NCBI GenBank assembly: GCA_015680685.1 | Contig: MNCI01014915.1 | Coordinates: 253,889 to 317,888 of the forward strand | DNA length: 64,000 nucleotides | Direction of reading: 5' to 3' | Origin: Gnetum montanum | Taxonomy: Eukaryota > Streptophyta > Gnetopsida > Gnetales > Gnetaceae | Made by a program: the position numbers and the translations under genes | Notes under the pieces: generated by a model | Seen by the model: only the letters and a program-made list of their open reading frames with translations | Told to the model about the DNA's origin: nothing | Database searches by the model: none | In this document: one piece after another, positions 11,260-23,235 of the stretch | Position numbering within the stretch: position 1 is the stretch's first letter | How the letters are laid out: every line of letters begins with the position of its first letter

Positions 11260-12530
11260 ACAAGTGATCAACAACCACATTCTCAGTTCCCTTTCGATCT
11301 ACCATTGTAAGATCAAATTCCTACAACATCACCAACCACTATATGACATGGAGGCTCAATGTGGGCTTGTTCATGATGAAGCATATGGAACTATGATCAA
11401 TGTATACAAACACTTTATATTCAAGCACATAGTGCTTGAGTGTTTTTAGAGCATACACCACCACCATCAGTTCTTTCTCTATGGTGGTGTAATTCAACTA
11501 TGCACTCACTGTGCTTTGACTTGAGTAGTGGATGTAATATGGATGTTTCTTATTGTCCAACTACATAAGCATGACTCCCAACGCATAATTAGATGCATTT
11601 TTCATTATATGAAATGGTTTGAACTAGTTAGGTGCTTGTAGAATTGGAGCCTCTATGAACTTTGGCTTGAGGCTTTGGAATGCATTTTTGCATTTTTTTC
11701 ATCCATATGAAGGGAGCATCTTTCTTTATTAGTTTAATAAATGATTTTGCAATCTTAGAGAAATTCTCTATAAATCATCAGTAGTAGCCATTGTGTCCAA
11801 GGAATGATCAGACATCTTTTATAGTTTCTAGTTGGCAGGTAATTCCTTGGATGACCCTTATCTTTTTGGGGTCTACCTCGATCACTTCTTGTGAAATTAT
11901 GAGCCCCAATATAATGCCTTCTTGGACCATGAGATGGATCTTTTTCCAATTGAGTCATAGATTTTTTTTCACACATCCTTTTAGTACACACTCAAGGCAA
12001 TCTAAGGCTTACTCGAATGTAGCACCATAAGTGAAGAAGTCATCCATAAAGACTTCCACCCCACTACCGATTTGTTGCTAAAAGATGCTTAAGACTAGGT
12101 GTTGAAAAGTGGTAGGGGCATTACATAGGCCAAATGACATCTTTCGATATGCAAAAGTCCCCTAGGCACTTGTAAATGTTGTTTTGGCCTGATCCTCTAG
12201 CATGATCTATATTTGGTTATAGCCACTATAACCATCCAGAAAACTCTAACAGTAATGCCTAGATATGGTGTCCAACACCTAATCAACAAATGAAAATGGA
12301 AAATGTTCTTTGATTATTGCCATGTTTAATAGCTTGAAATTGATACAAACCTATCATTTTTCATCTCTCTTTGGTACTATCATGAGTGGGCTGACCCACT
12401 CACTATCCACAATGGGATAGATGAATGCTACCTTAGGGAGTTGCTCAATCTCCTCTTTCATGATTTACTTCAACTTTGGGTATCATTATTATGGTTGCCT
12501 TATTGGCTTCATGGACAGATCAATATAAAT
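11260..12530 (-). pseudogene. C reverse transcriptase and RNase H, decayed
   Basis: The RT domain reads IEQLPKVAFIYPIVDSEWVSPLMIVPK, SRHYC*SFLDGYSGYNQI, FGLCNAPTTFQHLVLSIF and VFMDDFFTYGATFE. The MDD catalytic pair is intact. The connection (GYY..FIENFSK) leads into RNase H with ASN-like and HSSICFIMNKP segments near 11340-11420. VFMDDFxxYG is the form typical of Athila-type elements. Many stops fall at expected Gln codons. This copy shows what is missing at position 54258 of A2. Confidence 0.82.
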
Positions 12531-13014
12531 GCAATACTGGCATATCCATGGATTAATTCCAATGAGTTTAGGATATGACCAAGTAAAGGCTATTGTTCAT
12601 CTATTGACCACTTTTAACAATTTTTCTTTCTACTTGAGAGCAAGTTTGGCATTAAATATGATTGGCTTACCATTTTTTAAGAATGTATATTCTTGGCTAG
12701 TAGGTAGAGTTTTCAACTTTAGGATCTTTTTTTTTGAAATTCTCAAGGATCTCCAACTCTCCCCAATTGGTAGCTTCATTTTCATTATTAGAGAGTTGGT
12801 GATGAACTTGCTCTAGTTCATCCATTCCTATGACATAAGTGCATGCCAAGCTCTCAGTAGGTTTCATGCACATTATGTTGTTGTTAGAATCAACAGTTAG
12901 CCACTAGGTATCCTCTTGTTTTGTGGCTGCTGCATATAGACACCTTTAAATATCATCTTCATGTGCACACTACCTGCATGCAGAAATAGATGTTCATTTT
13001 ATAGACCAGAGTTT

Positions 13015-13440
13015 CTACATGCAATTGTACCTTGTATCACTATATGCGATACATGGAACTTGCTTCTTCTCAATCTTTGCAAATGCATTTTCCTTAGATA
13101 TCTCCAAGGGAAGATCTACAATGCTCATTCTTGCATCAACAGTGCTTAGCCATGTCCTTTCCATAATGATTGGAAGGTCCCCTTTGTAATTCTCAACCTT
13201 GATTACTAGGAAATCAGTAGGATAGGACCACCCATAGACAATGGTCATAATGTCTTCGACCAGTCCTAATGAAATAGTAATGGATTGGTCTACCAATTCA
13301 AATTGAATATTGCTCTTCTTGAGAGGTGGCAAGTTCCAGGTAGTATACATCTCATGAGAAATCAAGTTCACATTGGAACTTGAATTAAGAAAAGCTTTAC
13401 ATGGTTCATTCCCAGCAATCTGCAAATAGATAAGAGAACT
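13015..13440 (-). pseudogene. C aspartic protease, nearly open
   Basis: An uninterrupted stretch of about 136 codons reads NEPCKAFLNSSSNVNLISHEMY, LELVDQSITISLGLVEDI, FLVIKVENYKGDLPIIMERTWLSTVDARMSI. This is the retropepsin-like fold of Athila-type elements. The catalytic D-S/T-G triplet is degraded to NSS, so the Asp is lost. The continuing translation joins gag upstream. Confidence 0.8.
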
Positions 13441-15996
13441 CCTAGAATCAACTAATTTCTTAAGAAGGTTGCCAACCTAGATCCAATCATATACAACATG
13501 GGTGAGTATAACTATATGGATTTTGAGTAGCATTTGGTTTGAAGGGTTCCTGATGGAATGGTTTACAGAGGATGAGGTAGGAGTAGGATGACTAGCCACC
13601 TAAGTCGATGAGGGCTTAGTAGGGCTATTGGATCAAAAGAATGGCCTTTTACAATCATGAGATTTTGAATCACTCAATTGATGAACTAGTTGTAGATTGA
13701 TAGCCCTAGTAGCATTACATTACTATGGTTGGGCTAGAAGTTCATCCTACATGGATGGAGTAAGCAATAGTTGCATTGAGGGTGGAGGAACAGGTGTAGA
13801 AATAGGAGAAGGATAAGGATAGAATGTGGTATCCCTCCCAAAATATGGAGAATAAGCTCTAAAGCATTTGGGAGGGTAGTAGTGATGTTAAAATAGTTGT
13901 TGAATATAATATCCATATGGATCTAGTTGTTTATCAGTGTACAACTACTACCCTAGTGGTGGTAGCACCCATGACTATGGGTGTTGCCATTGTTGATACT
14001 GCTCATATGGTTGTAGTGGGGTTCCACTTGGATAATATTGTCATTATTGATAGAACTACCTAGGATTGCCTTGAGGATAAGGCAATCTTTTAGGTGTTTG
14101 TATTTTTGCTAGTCATGGATTCAAAGCATGCATCCCAGATTCCTATAAGTGTGACATGATGGGGCAACATCCCTTAGGATGTTCATATTGGTAAATGTCA
14201 TACCTACCATCATTATCTAATTTAGTTTCTACAACCTCCTCTACTGTAGCAATCTTGTCCTTACCCCTTTAATTGGAACTTTAAGCTTCCTTTTGCCTCC
14301 TATCGTCATGATCACTACTTTGTTCTTTGGACTATTCAACAATTTTCAAGATAGCTTGAAATATACTATTCATAGAGTCCCATAACTAATCTACCTTAGT
14401 TGAAATTTTAGAGATAAATTTTTGAATTAGCAAGGTTTTTTGATTCGCCATCTCATCAAGTGATGATTCCTTCTCACAATCACAAAATTGGACCTCCCTC
14501 TTGTGAATGGAAGGATCTTGATTGTATTCTTCTACACTTTCTCAACTCTTCTTCTTCTTTTGCTACTTACTCAATCAGCCTTTGGATCTAATGGACTCTT
14601 AACTTTGACAATCGACCTTGGGCATAGACTCCAAGAGTTCTCATTTCTAATCAAAACCTATCTATGATATGGTGAAGTTGCTCTTGTTGAGAATAATCTT
14701 GGCCAGGACATCTATGCAACAAGGAATAATATATGCACATGGCAGCATCTAGGGATTCATGTGTTTCTTACTTCCATCCTTGGATATGCCTCCACAAGTT
14801 GGACACTTGGGAGTGTGTCTGATATTTGTTGTTAAATGGTTTGAGCATCATACCCCATCTACTAATTGATTTCGACTTCAAGGACTGGTACTAGCTTTTT
14901 GTTTCTTTAATGAGTGTCCTAGGAAACAACTTAAGCTTTGGCTAGTCATTTTCTATGTTTTGCAAGACACAAGCATTGCAAAATGCCTAAAGATGATTAT
15001 GTGAATTTGAGTTATATCCTCCTTCAAACTTGGGGATGGTGTTCATGTTTAGCCTCTTAATCCGACTATCCTTCATGTGCATTGTAGGAATTCTCACTAC
15101 CTTTGTAATGTTTAGCATGCTTCAAGTAGTGAGCAAAGGCTTATTTTAGCCATGATCTTGGTGGCTATGATGCCCTCTTCTACCCCTTTCATTCATGGTA
15201 ATGAGCCTTTCTTGAATGCTTGCACCTTGGATCATAACTTGCTTAACGATCCCTACAATCATCTTGGTCTTGTCAGTCACCTCCATCATGATCGTGCCCC
15301 CTACAATAGCATTTAGAGCTAGAAGAGGAAGAAGATGATGATGAAGTGAAAAGGAAGGAGGACTAGCACCATCACAATGCTTGCCACCTCCTCTTTACTG
15401 GTCATGGCCACAATCATGATCATGCTACTTGCTTGCATCCCTTCCATGACTCTCTTCCTTGGATCCCCCTTTGTCATGGGATCCATTCTTGCCAGAACTA
15501 GGATTATGAATCATGGACTACAAGTTCTGGTTTTGACCTCCTTCACTGAAGTCAAAGAGAGAAGTCTCTCTAAATGGAAAACCCCCAGAGAAGGGTTCTC
15601 CACCATCGTTTTGGTACATCAAGAATGGGAAATTATTGGACCACTTCCCCTTCGTAGACTCGTAATGCTACTCTAGCTGTTGATCCCTCAAATGTTGTGC
15701 ATTAGTGGGATGATAATCCCTACCATCACATTCCTACATAACATATTCAACATGAAGCCCTTAGGGCCCAACCTCATAAGAGTTTGTTTGAGCATTGTAA
15801 GAATGGATCAATCGAGTGACAACACAATGTTGCCCTCCATGTCTTGCCATTGTAATAGTTCATCTTGGTGTAGGACAAAGGTAAAATTGGGTACATACTC
15901 ATTAGGATGAGCATATACCACTCTGTATTACTGGGGCACCTGTTGATTTACTTTGTCAAACTTGGGTAGAGAATCACTCGTATGAGAAGAAGACAT
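13441..15996 (-). pseudogene. C gag, decayed
   Basis: The start ATG at 15996-15994 gives MSSSHTSDSLPKFDK, the same opening as gag in B and A2. The following YAHPNEY..NFTFVLHQDE phrase is also shared. A Ser/His/Asp-rich linker follows, then a capsid-like region, a knuckle near 14200-14160, and a Gln/Pro/Tyr-rich tail (13870-14120). Stops are frequent. Confidence 0.72.
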
Positions 15997-16140
15997 CTTG
16001 TATTAAAAGATAGAAATGTAGTATGCTTTCTTATAAGTGTTGTAGTTATTTTGAGGTATGATATGACTTTAGGGTTTCTTCCAACAATGTTAAATAATTT
16101 TTCACTAAGTCCTAGATAGTGCACATAACAAAGTAAAGGT

Positions 16141-16158
16141 CCTCGGCAATAGTGCTAA
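16141..16158 (-). promoter_or_regulatory. Primer-binding site of C (tRNA-Asp type, decayed)
   Basis: The reverse complement reads TTAGCACTATTGCCGAGGA, directly after the LTR end at 16159. It differs from the tRNA-Asp-type site in B (19785-19802) mostly by G-to-A changes. Confidence 0.7.
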
Positions 16159-16716
16159 TGATGAGTAGTGAGGATATCCTATGCGCAACCATATGAATTA
16201 CAAGCATTCACGTGCAATTCGATTGAATTCCATAGACCTTAAGTTCCCACGTACACTGGTTCTAGGACATGAATCCTAATCATGATGATCATTGTCTTCC
16301 CAACTACACTTGTGAAGCTTAGTTGTATGGTTAAGTGTAATTGAGGCACATGATTTTTATTATGTTATATTTTATTTGCCTATAATTAACAAGAAGTTGA
16401 AACTTATTTTATGAACCAATTTAACTAATCTAATTACTAATTAATAACTAATTGTCCTATCATAAGCATTTGGTCCCACTTTATGTACACATCCTGAATG
16501 CATACAACACTGCTAGGCTACCAAGCGTTAAGCACTGTTGGGATTACCAAGTGCTATATGTTATGCTCGAAGCAGTTGTACTTATGTGTTTAATCTATTA
16601 GCTTAATCAATTAATCAAATGAAGTCTAATTTAGCTTAATTAATTACATAATTAATGAAACTAGTAAATACTAAAATAAATCATTAATCTATTCCAAGTG
16701 CCTCAGTAATAGTGCC
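16159..16716 (-). mobile_element. Truncated 5' LTR of C
   Basis: On the minus strand this is the U5/R part of an LTR ending CTACTCATCA at 16159. It includes the conserved runs around ATTCGATTGAATTCC, TTCCCA..TACTTGTG and CCAAGCGTTAAGC, shared with A1, B and A2 LTRs. Homology fades near 16700, where D2 begins. The U3 part is not recognisable beyond D2. Confidence 0.7.
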
Positions 16717-19014
16717 TGTCACTCCAGGGATGTCTAAAGCAAGTAAGACCTTTGCCTAACTGAATTTCATGGTTACATTTCTCTCGTTTGCTTTCTGTTA
16801 CGCTTCTAGGATATAGGCCGAGATGGTGTCGATTAGAGATGCGTCTTGCCAGGAGGACAAGACACCATATCGTTCCGAGGTGACCGCTCTGACTAGCTTA
16901 GCTACTTGGAAGTGCACATCCTACCCTTCCCCTTAACCTTTTTCATCTTGTTTCTTACACCCACAGTTTCCCTTTTCACATCTCTTTTACAAGCTTTCTC
17001 AACGCGCGTAAAGCCCTCCCATAGACTCAACCGCAAAGTCCATGACATGCGTAATGCAGCTCACCGCATGGAAAGAATCTGTAGGCAGGCCAAAGTCCCA
17101 CATGGATGTAATGCAACTCATCCCAAGGAGAAAACACCTGTCCTGCAACAACAAGGTTGTTTGCAAATGAACATGGCTAAACAGCAAAAGAAAAGTGCAA
17201 AAGTGTAACAAATAAAAAAAAAGAGCATGTGCCTAAAGTAAATGGCACACTAGCTGTTTCACAGTTACCTTCTCCAAGCATTCCAACAAGAGGTCAAAAG
17301 CTAGCACAAGAAAGATGTTTACGCATGCTAATTCCCTCACAAGCACTCCGACAAGGGACCATGCTACATTTCATCTTTCCTTTTCCTGAACTTACTCCCT
17401 CAAGTCCACCCTTTCCCCTTTCCCTTACACAACTATCCTGTTACTCTCTAGTACAACAAAGTGACATCTGAGCAACCACCAGAGAGCGATGTTGGTGAAT
17501 TATCCTTCATGGTGTTTCATATTCTTTGTCGATGTCTATCGAGCGGATCCTTTAGATGTCAACAAAGAGGGGCTAGTAAAACACCATAAAATTTCAGGAC
17601 TTCAATAGGGTCTTGGAATTTAGGCAAGGACTTCCACAAGTGCAACATCATGATAGTTCAGCAGGAAAATGTAGGCACTAAGGGCACACTATCCATTCTA
17701 GCAAGTTTTCTATCTCCAGAGCTGACAGGCCCGATGGACACTCTGTCTTGTCCAACTGGACAATTGACTCGGCTGATAGTCTACCCAGAAACTATGCTAG
17801 GAGTTGTCGAAAGTGTTTGGGATGAGCAAAATAGTTTGACAAGTTTTCTAGTGAAGAAGTCTACTACACTATGTAGCATAGAAAGCCTTGAAAGATAGTT
17901 GCTCAAGTGTCCAAGTGCGAATTCACAAAGTGATTGCAAAGACAAGTCAAGATTCAGTCAACATAAGGTGCTACACTATGTAGTGTAGCACAACATAGCA
18001 AAGGCAAAGCAGAAAGGCCCATCTTGCCGAGTGAGTCCAACAAGAAAATGACACTTTGACAAGACTTCAGCCTCAACAACTCCCTCCCTCACTTAGTCCT
18101 TAGGCCTCGAGCAAAGTTGAAAATGACAGATTGAACGAAGAAGTAAGATATGTTGGCTGCTACACTGTGCTACGCTACATAGCGTAGAAAAAATGCAAAA
18201 GCAACCAAAGTGTTTCAAACATGAGTTCAGCAAGTCTAAAAGCTCTTCGGCATGAAGGACAAAAGTTGCAGTTGTTAGCGTGGTGAAGCCTTAGACGAAT
18301 GCTTTTCAACTCTAACGCAAATTTCAGTCAAGACCAGTGGCTACGCTATGCTACGCTACGTAGCGTAGCACAACGTAGCAAGCAGCCACTCACACTACGC
18401 CAATGTGCTTGAAATGAGTAATGCAACACTGGTATGGAAGCATCAAGACATCTTCACGTAATTCTAGAACTTGTTGATAGCAGTTTTCCTCACTCTGGCA
18501 TCTCCCTAGCAAGATCAGCAATTTCACTTCATTTTGCATACCCCTACTCAACTCTCAAAATATTGTCCCTGCACTTGACCCTACTCATAAAAGTAGGGAA
18601 GATGTAGTTCCAAAGCACAGGCTCCATGTTACTCCCATTGTTAGCACACTGGATCTCGGCACATGTAGTTCCGGCAGTATGGTCACAGTGTAACAAAGTT
18701 CGCATCCAACTTCGCACATCTCATGGTATAGGCATGTTAGCATCTTGTGGGGTCCAAGACATGTGCATCCAAACCACGTTTCTCTCCTGTTCCTGGCCCT
18801 ATAAATACCCTAGCAAACAATGCTTGAAAGGTGGACCTTGTTTTTTGGCATTGGTAAGAGCAGTTGGCTGGTTGCCTTTTTGATTGGCAAAGTTGGCTTG
18901 TTGGCTTTTCGTGTTGGCTGGTTGGCTTCTTAATTGGCTTTCTGAAGGCATAATTGGCATTTTTCTTGAGCATTTTATTTACCTTTGAGTTCTCTAGTTG
19001 GCTCCAAACATCCA
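16717..19014 (+). mobile_element. D2 LTR, 5' segment (U3 with palindrome array and TATA box)
   Basis: A long noncoding, GC-richer block. It may start TGTCACTCC at 16717, or at 16723 just after a GTCAC word that recurs at 26403. Between 17850 and 18385 are four clusters of the word CTACRCTAYGTAGYGTAG in both orientations, the best being a perfect 22-bp palindrome at 18349-18370. A TATA box (CCTATAAATACC) at about 18799-18810 is followed by a TTGGCTGGTTGGC-type low-complexity run (18860-18955). ORFs here are short and unrecognised. Element B splits it at 19014/19015. LTR identity is inferred from layout and the R/U5 match to D1. Confidence 0.55.
18349..18370. repeat. Perfect 22-bp palindrome in D2 U3
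   Basis: Built from TGCTACGCTAC and its exact reverse complement. Related imperfect copies sit near 17862, 17967 and 18162, giving spacings of roughly 105-195 bp. Confidence 0.85.
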
Positions 19015-19783
19015 TGATGGGACGTGATATCGCATGGGTTGCAATATCGCGTACGCGATATTGCATCCGCCATGATATCGTGTACGCAATATCGCATCGT
19101 CCATAGCAAAACTCTGGCAGTTTTACCTCTCCAGAGATAAAATAATTTCCATGTGCCTACAGTAGGAACTCCAAAGTGAACGGATCTTTATTCGAGCAAA
19201 TATTGTACCTAAACACAAGTTTGTGTACGGAAATAAAGACAAACTTCTTGGATAAACCTTGCAGTGCATGGATTAGGCTAAACAGGACTTTCATTACTAT
19301 TATTTATTATTCATCATTTAAATGCTTTATTAGCTAATTAAATCTCTCTCAACCTTTCTCCCGTAGTTAAGTGCATTTAGTACGACCGCTTCAAGCACTT
19401 GCATTACGCTTGTTGATCCCAGCAACGAATAGCGTTTGGTAACCAAGGTTGCATTGGTTTAGGGTGTGAACAGTAAGTGGGAATAGATGCTGATGCTAGG
19501 TTAATTAAGGCTTAGTTAGTTAGTTAAAGTTAGTCAATTAGTCTCTTCACCCTTCACCTCATTAGCATAGGAGATAAAATAGAAAAGATATAAAAATCAC
19601 ATACCTCAGACTTACTTAACCATACAATTGTGACAACTACAAGTAAGCCTGGGAAGACAACGAATGATTAACCTTAAGTGTTCCATAAGGCATGTAGGCA
19701 CTTAGTCTGTGGAGTTTGACCAGATCATGAGTGTAACGCTCGTATTTGTATGGTTGAGTGTAGGGGCACCTCGCCACTCATCA
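19015..19783 (+). mobile_element. 5' LTR of B, lacking its TATA box
   Basis: Starts TGATGGGACG and ends CCACTCATCA. U3 holds a GATATCG/ATATCGC word array (19019-19100) with a perfect 24-bp palindrome at 19041-19064. Compared with the 3' LTR it has lost about 55 bp containing CTATAAATAAG, at the junction near 19103. AATAAAG is at about 19230. Confidence 0.88.
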
Positions 19784-19784
19784 T

Positions 19785-19802
19785 TGGCGCCGTTATCGGG
19801 GA
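19785..19802 (+). promoter_or_regulatory. Primer-binding site of B, tRNA-Asp type
   Basis: TGGCGCCGTTATCGGGGA starts 2 bp after the LTR end. Athila and Tat elements are known to use a tRNA-Asp-complementary site of the form TGGCGCCGTTGCCGGGGA; this copy differs at two bases. Confidence 0.85.
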
Positions 19803-19929
19803 CTAAGTGTTTGTGCGCTAAGTAGGACATAGGAAATTATCCACATCATTGGGAGCTAAAATGAACCCTTAGGGTTAATTAAAGAAAAAAAATTATATAA
19901 TGGTTAATAGCACACCAAATTAAATCAAG

Positions 19930-22449
19930 ATGTCTTCTTCTCATAAGAGCAATTCACCACCTAGGGATCATACAAAAAATAGTTGGCAACATTAAACACA
20001 TAATCAAAATCCATCAGTTCCTCAACAACATTGTGTAGTATATACTCATCATGATGAGTATATACTCAATTTTACCTTTATCCTCCATCAGGATGAATAG
20101 CTGCGATGGAGAGACTTACAAGGTAACATAGTGTTACCTCCAGATCATTCAGTCCCAAACATGCTCCTCCGTGCTCTTGCACAGATCAGCATGACATAGC
20201 TATATGCTGAATACATTGTAGGTAATTTCGACACAAGGGATTATCATCCCATAGAAGCACAACATTTAAGGGACTCACGGAAAGAGAGACACCATACATT
20301 GTTGAAGGGCAAAGGGGTCTCGCATGTCCTAAGCGAAATTGGAGATGGTGAACTAGTTATAATAGGTTCTCTATTGAATGATGTTTCCACTCCTAATGAT
20401 GGTGAGGAGGTGGGCTATCAAAACCTATGCTCCATGATACACAACCCTGGTTCTAATCCCCGTGAATGCCAACTGTTCACTGAGGGAACAAAAACACATG
20501 ACAAGGATGGGCATTTTGATCGTCATCACGATTGGGGCCGTAGTAGCCGAATAGAAGGTAAGAAACATCGGCATGGCGATGGTTCCCCTTCTTCTTTCCC
20601 TTTATTACATCATTCACCCTCTCCTTCCACATCAGGGTGTAGCCACCAAAAGCATAACAATGAGGATAAAGGTAAGCGAGATGAGAGACCTCGATGAGAG
20701 AGTCGAGAGAGAGGACAAGGGCATTCACAAGAATCAATGCATGAATGAAGGGAAAGTAGGGAATAACATAGATATCATAGATGCCATGAAAGAGATGATC
20801 ATGACAAGCCCCTACTTGCAACCCAGAGTATGCTAGATATAACAGAGGCAGTTAGAATATTGACAAGGCATCAAAAAGATTGTTGGATCAAGCGCTTAGA
20901 CATCAATAATATCCCACAGTTTGAGGCGGGATATAATGTTGATCTGCATAATCATTTACAGGCATTCCACAATGCCTACACCTTGCAGAACATAGAGAAT
21001 AAGTGGTAGAAATTAAAGTTGTTTCCCAAGACACTCATAAAGGAAGCAGAGAGTTGGTACCGGTCCTTAGAGCTAGAAACCATTAGGAGGTGGAGTACGA
21101 TGTTAGAGTTGTTCAACGATAAATACCAAATATACTCCAGAGTGTCTAACTTGCGTAAGCAAATCCAAGGATGAAAGCAAGGTACTCATGAACCCTTGGA
21201 TGTTGCCATGGGCCGATACTATGCATTGCTACATCATTGCCTGGACCACGGTCACGCACAATGGGACCAACTTCACCACCTCATAGATGGGCTAAGACAT
21301 GAGACTAGGAGAACCCTTGGGACTTATGCCCAAGGGAGACTATCAAAACTTAGATCTCATGAAATTCATCGATTGTTGGAGCAAGCAACCAAAGAAGAAG
21401 GGGAGCTACGAAAAAGAGAAAGCGTGGAAGAATATAACCACGATCCTTCCCTTCAGAAGAAGGGAGTGAGATTTTGTGATGAGGAGGATGAGTCACCACT
21501 CAAAGAGTTGGTGAATAAAAAAATCTTGTCGCTTAAAAAGATAACAATGGAAGTATTAGCTAAGGCAGACGAAATATGGAGCTCCTTAGATAGTAAAATT
21601 GAAACTGTCTTGAAAATTATAGAGGAGTCTAAGGAGGAACGAAGTAGTGCCAATGATAAGAAAAAGCAAAGAGATTCAGGCCATGCACGTAACAAGGGTA
21701 AGGAAAAAATGACTATCCCCGATGAGGTTGTGGATTCTGACACAAACAATGACGGTGGATGTGAGATCTGCCAATATGACCATCCTAAGGGATGTTGCCC
21801 AATAATCTCACATCTGCAAGAGTTTGGGGTGTATGCGCTCAACCCAAGACTTAATAGACGACAGGCCCAAAGGTTACCTTATCCCCAAGGTAACCCAAGG
21901 CAATTCCACCAATAGTTAACATATTATCCAAGTGGAACTCTACCACAACCTATCAGACAACACCAGCAGTGGCAACACCCACAGTCATGGGGGATGCCAC
22001 CACCGAGACAACAATACCCTTACCGACAACCAAATCCTTATGGCTATTATGTGCAGTAGCCGATTTCTCTAAGTGACTCTATGGGTCACACAACCCCACA
22101 ACGACACTACCAAGTTCGAGAGTATTTTAGGACTTCTCCTCCAAGAGATGCTCCACATCCATACCATCCTCCAAATCCATCCGCCACTCTTTTGCCAATA
22201 GTTCCACTACCACCCACTCCAACAATGCAAGGGGAACTCCCCACTCAACCGCAGCAACGTAATGCTATGAGAGCTGTAAACATTCAACCCGTTGCTGGTT
22301 CTGACAACCACAAGAAGAGAAGACCTTTCTTCAGAACCAAAAACCCAGACAAGCTCTCACAACCCCAAGTGGTTGAGTCTATGCACGCTCCTCCAACATA
22401 CAAGACTTCGGAGCTCCCTTTAGTCCAACAACAGAGCTTCACACATACG
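19930..22449 (+). pseudogene. B gag polyprotein, lightly decayed
   Basis: The ATG at 19930 gives MSSSHKSNSPPRD, matching A2 and C. Segments in order: FTFILHQDE (about 20070), a charged His/Asp/Arg linker, a capsid-like region (FEAGYNVDLHNHLQAFHNAY, SWYRSLELETIRRWSTMLELFNDKY, 20920-21130), a long open stretch 21196-21915 with a Lys/Glu helix-rich part, and a knuckle CEICQYDHPKGCCP near 21760-21800. A Gln/Pro/Tyr-rich tail follows (21915-22310). In-frame stops are few (for example at 21915 and 22060), mostly at CAA or CAG positions. It continues into protease without a stop by design of the family. Confidence 0.82.
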
Positions 22450-22971
22450 ATTATGTTAATGCATACTGTTACCAACTGGATCAAGGTAGGCCACCTTCCC
22501 AGGAAATTCTCTGATCTTGGAAGTTCCTTAATCTATCTACAAGTTGCTAGGAACGAACCTCATAAGGCTCTTCTTAACTCAGGTTATAGAGTCAACTTAA
22601 TCTCACGAGAAATGTATCAAGCCTAGAACCTGCCCCAACTCAAGAAGAGCAATATTCAACTTGAGTTGGCTGACCAGTCCATCACCATTCCCTTGGGATT
22701 GGTGGATAACATTGTTACCACTGTGTGTGGTTGGTCATACCCAGCTAATTTCCTGGTGATAGAAGTTAATAGTAACAAAGGGGACTTCCCAATTATAATG
22801 GGAAGGGCATGGCTGAGTACAATAGATGCATGCCTAGGAATTCGCAATCTTTCCTTGGAGATATCTAAGGTGAACATTTATGGAAATATCAAGAAGAAGA
22901 AAGTTCCATGCATCACATATAGTGACTCAGAGGGTGATGACATGGAGGAATGCTCAACATCTCCTTCATGA
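22450..22971 (+). pseudogene. B aspartic protease
   Basis: Reads HKALLNSGYRVNLISREMYQA, LELADQSITIPLGLVDNI, CGWSYPANFLVIEV, GDFPIIMGRAWLSTIDA. The catalytic triplet is NSG instead of DSG, a G-to-A type change. One stop interrupts at 22624 (TAG where A2 and C have TGG). The frame ends at 22969-22971 after a short acidic tail. Pol sequence that should follow is deleted. Confidence 0.82.
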
Positions 22972-23139
22972 AATTGGTGTGTCCTAGAAACTCTAAGATA
23001 AAGGTGTCTGTATGTAACAATCACACAACAAGTGGACACCCCGTGGTTGACAGCTAATTGAAAGAGCAACCGACCAACATGCATGGAACGAACTGGGGGA
23101 ACAACTCACGCCCACAATGAAGGCATAGATACACTAGAG

Positions 23140-23235
23140 TATGAGCATCGTTGACTTCCATCCCTTAACTTGAAAACATCAATCGAGAGAAGTTGGACAC
23201 TTCTAAGAAATTTAAATAGATGTTCATTATTTCGG
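23140..23235 (+). other. Junction of the pol deletion in B
   Basis: Up to about 23140 the sequence matches the protease-to-RT linker of C (minus strand, about 12830-13000) and A2. From about 23234 (GGATCTCTCCC) it matches the region just downstream of the integrase stop in A1 and A2. About 2.7 kb of RT, RNase H and integrase is therefore absent. The roughly 90 bp between may be filler. Confidence 0.7.

Larger units (their letters stand above)
8561..16716 (-). mobile_element. Athila/Tat-like Ty3/gypsy element C, truncated
   Basis: Minus-strand order from the right: truncated 5' LTR (16159-16716), decayed tRNA-Asp primer site, gag, protease, RT, RNase H, integrase, then the same pol-to-third-ORF spacer as A1 running down to about 8561. 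The third ORF and 3' LTR are missing from this window. Its translation aligns with A2 throughout pol and retains the RNase H segment that A2 lacks. Decay is heavy, with stops every 10-30 codons. Confidence 0.85.

Noticed and set aside
18737-19066. 109-codon minus-strand ORF across 19015
   Set aside because: It crosses the D2/B junction and is made of low-complexity TTGGCTGG repeats and the U3 palindrome array.
20477-20821. 114-codon minus-strand ORF in B
   Set aside because: It is antisense to the gag linker of B, whose plus-strand reading matches A2 and C; composition-driven shadow.
21453-21842. 129-codon minus-strand ORF in B
   Set aside because: Exactly antisense to the open gag stretch 21196-21915, which contains the zinc knuckle.
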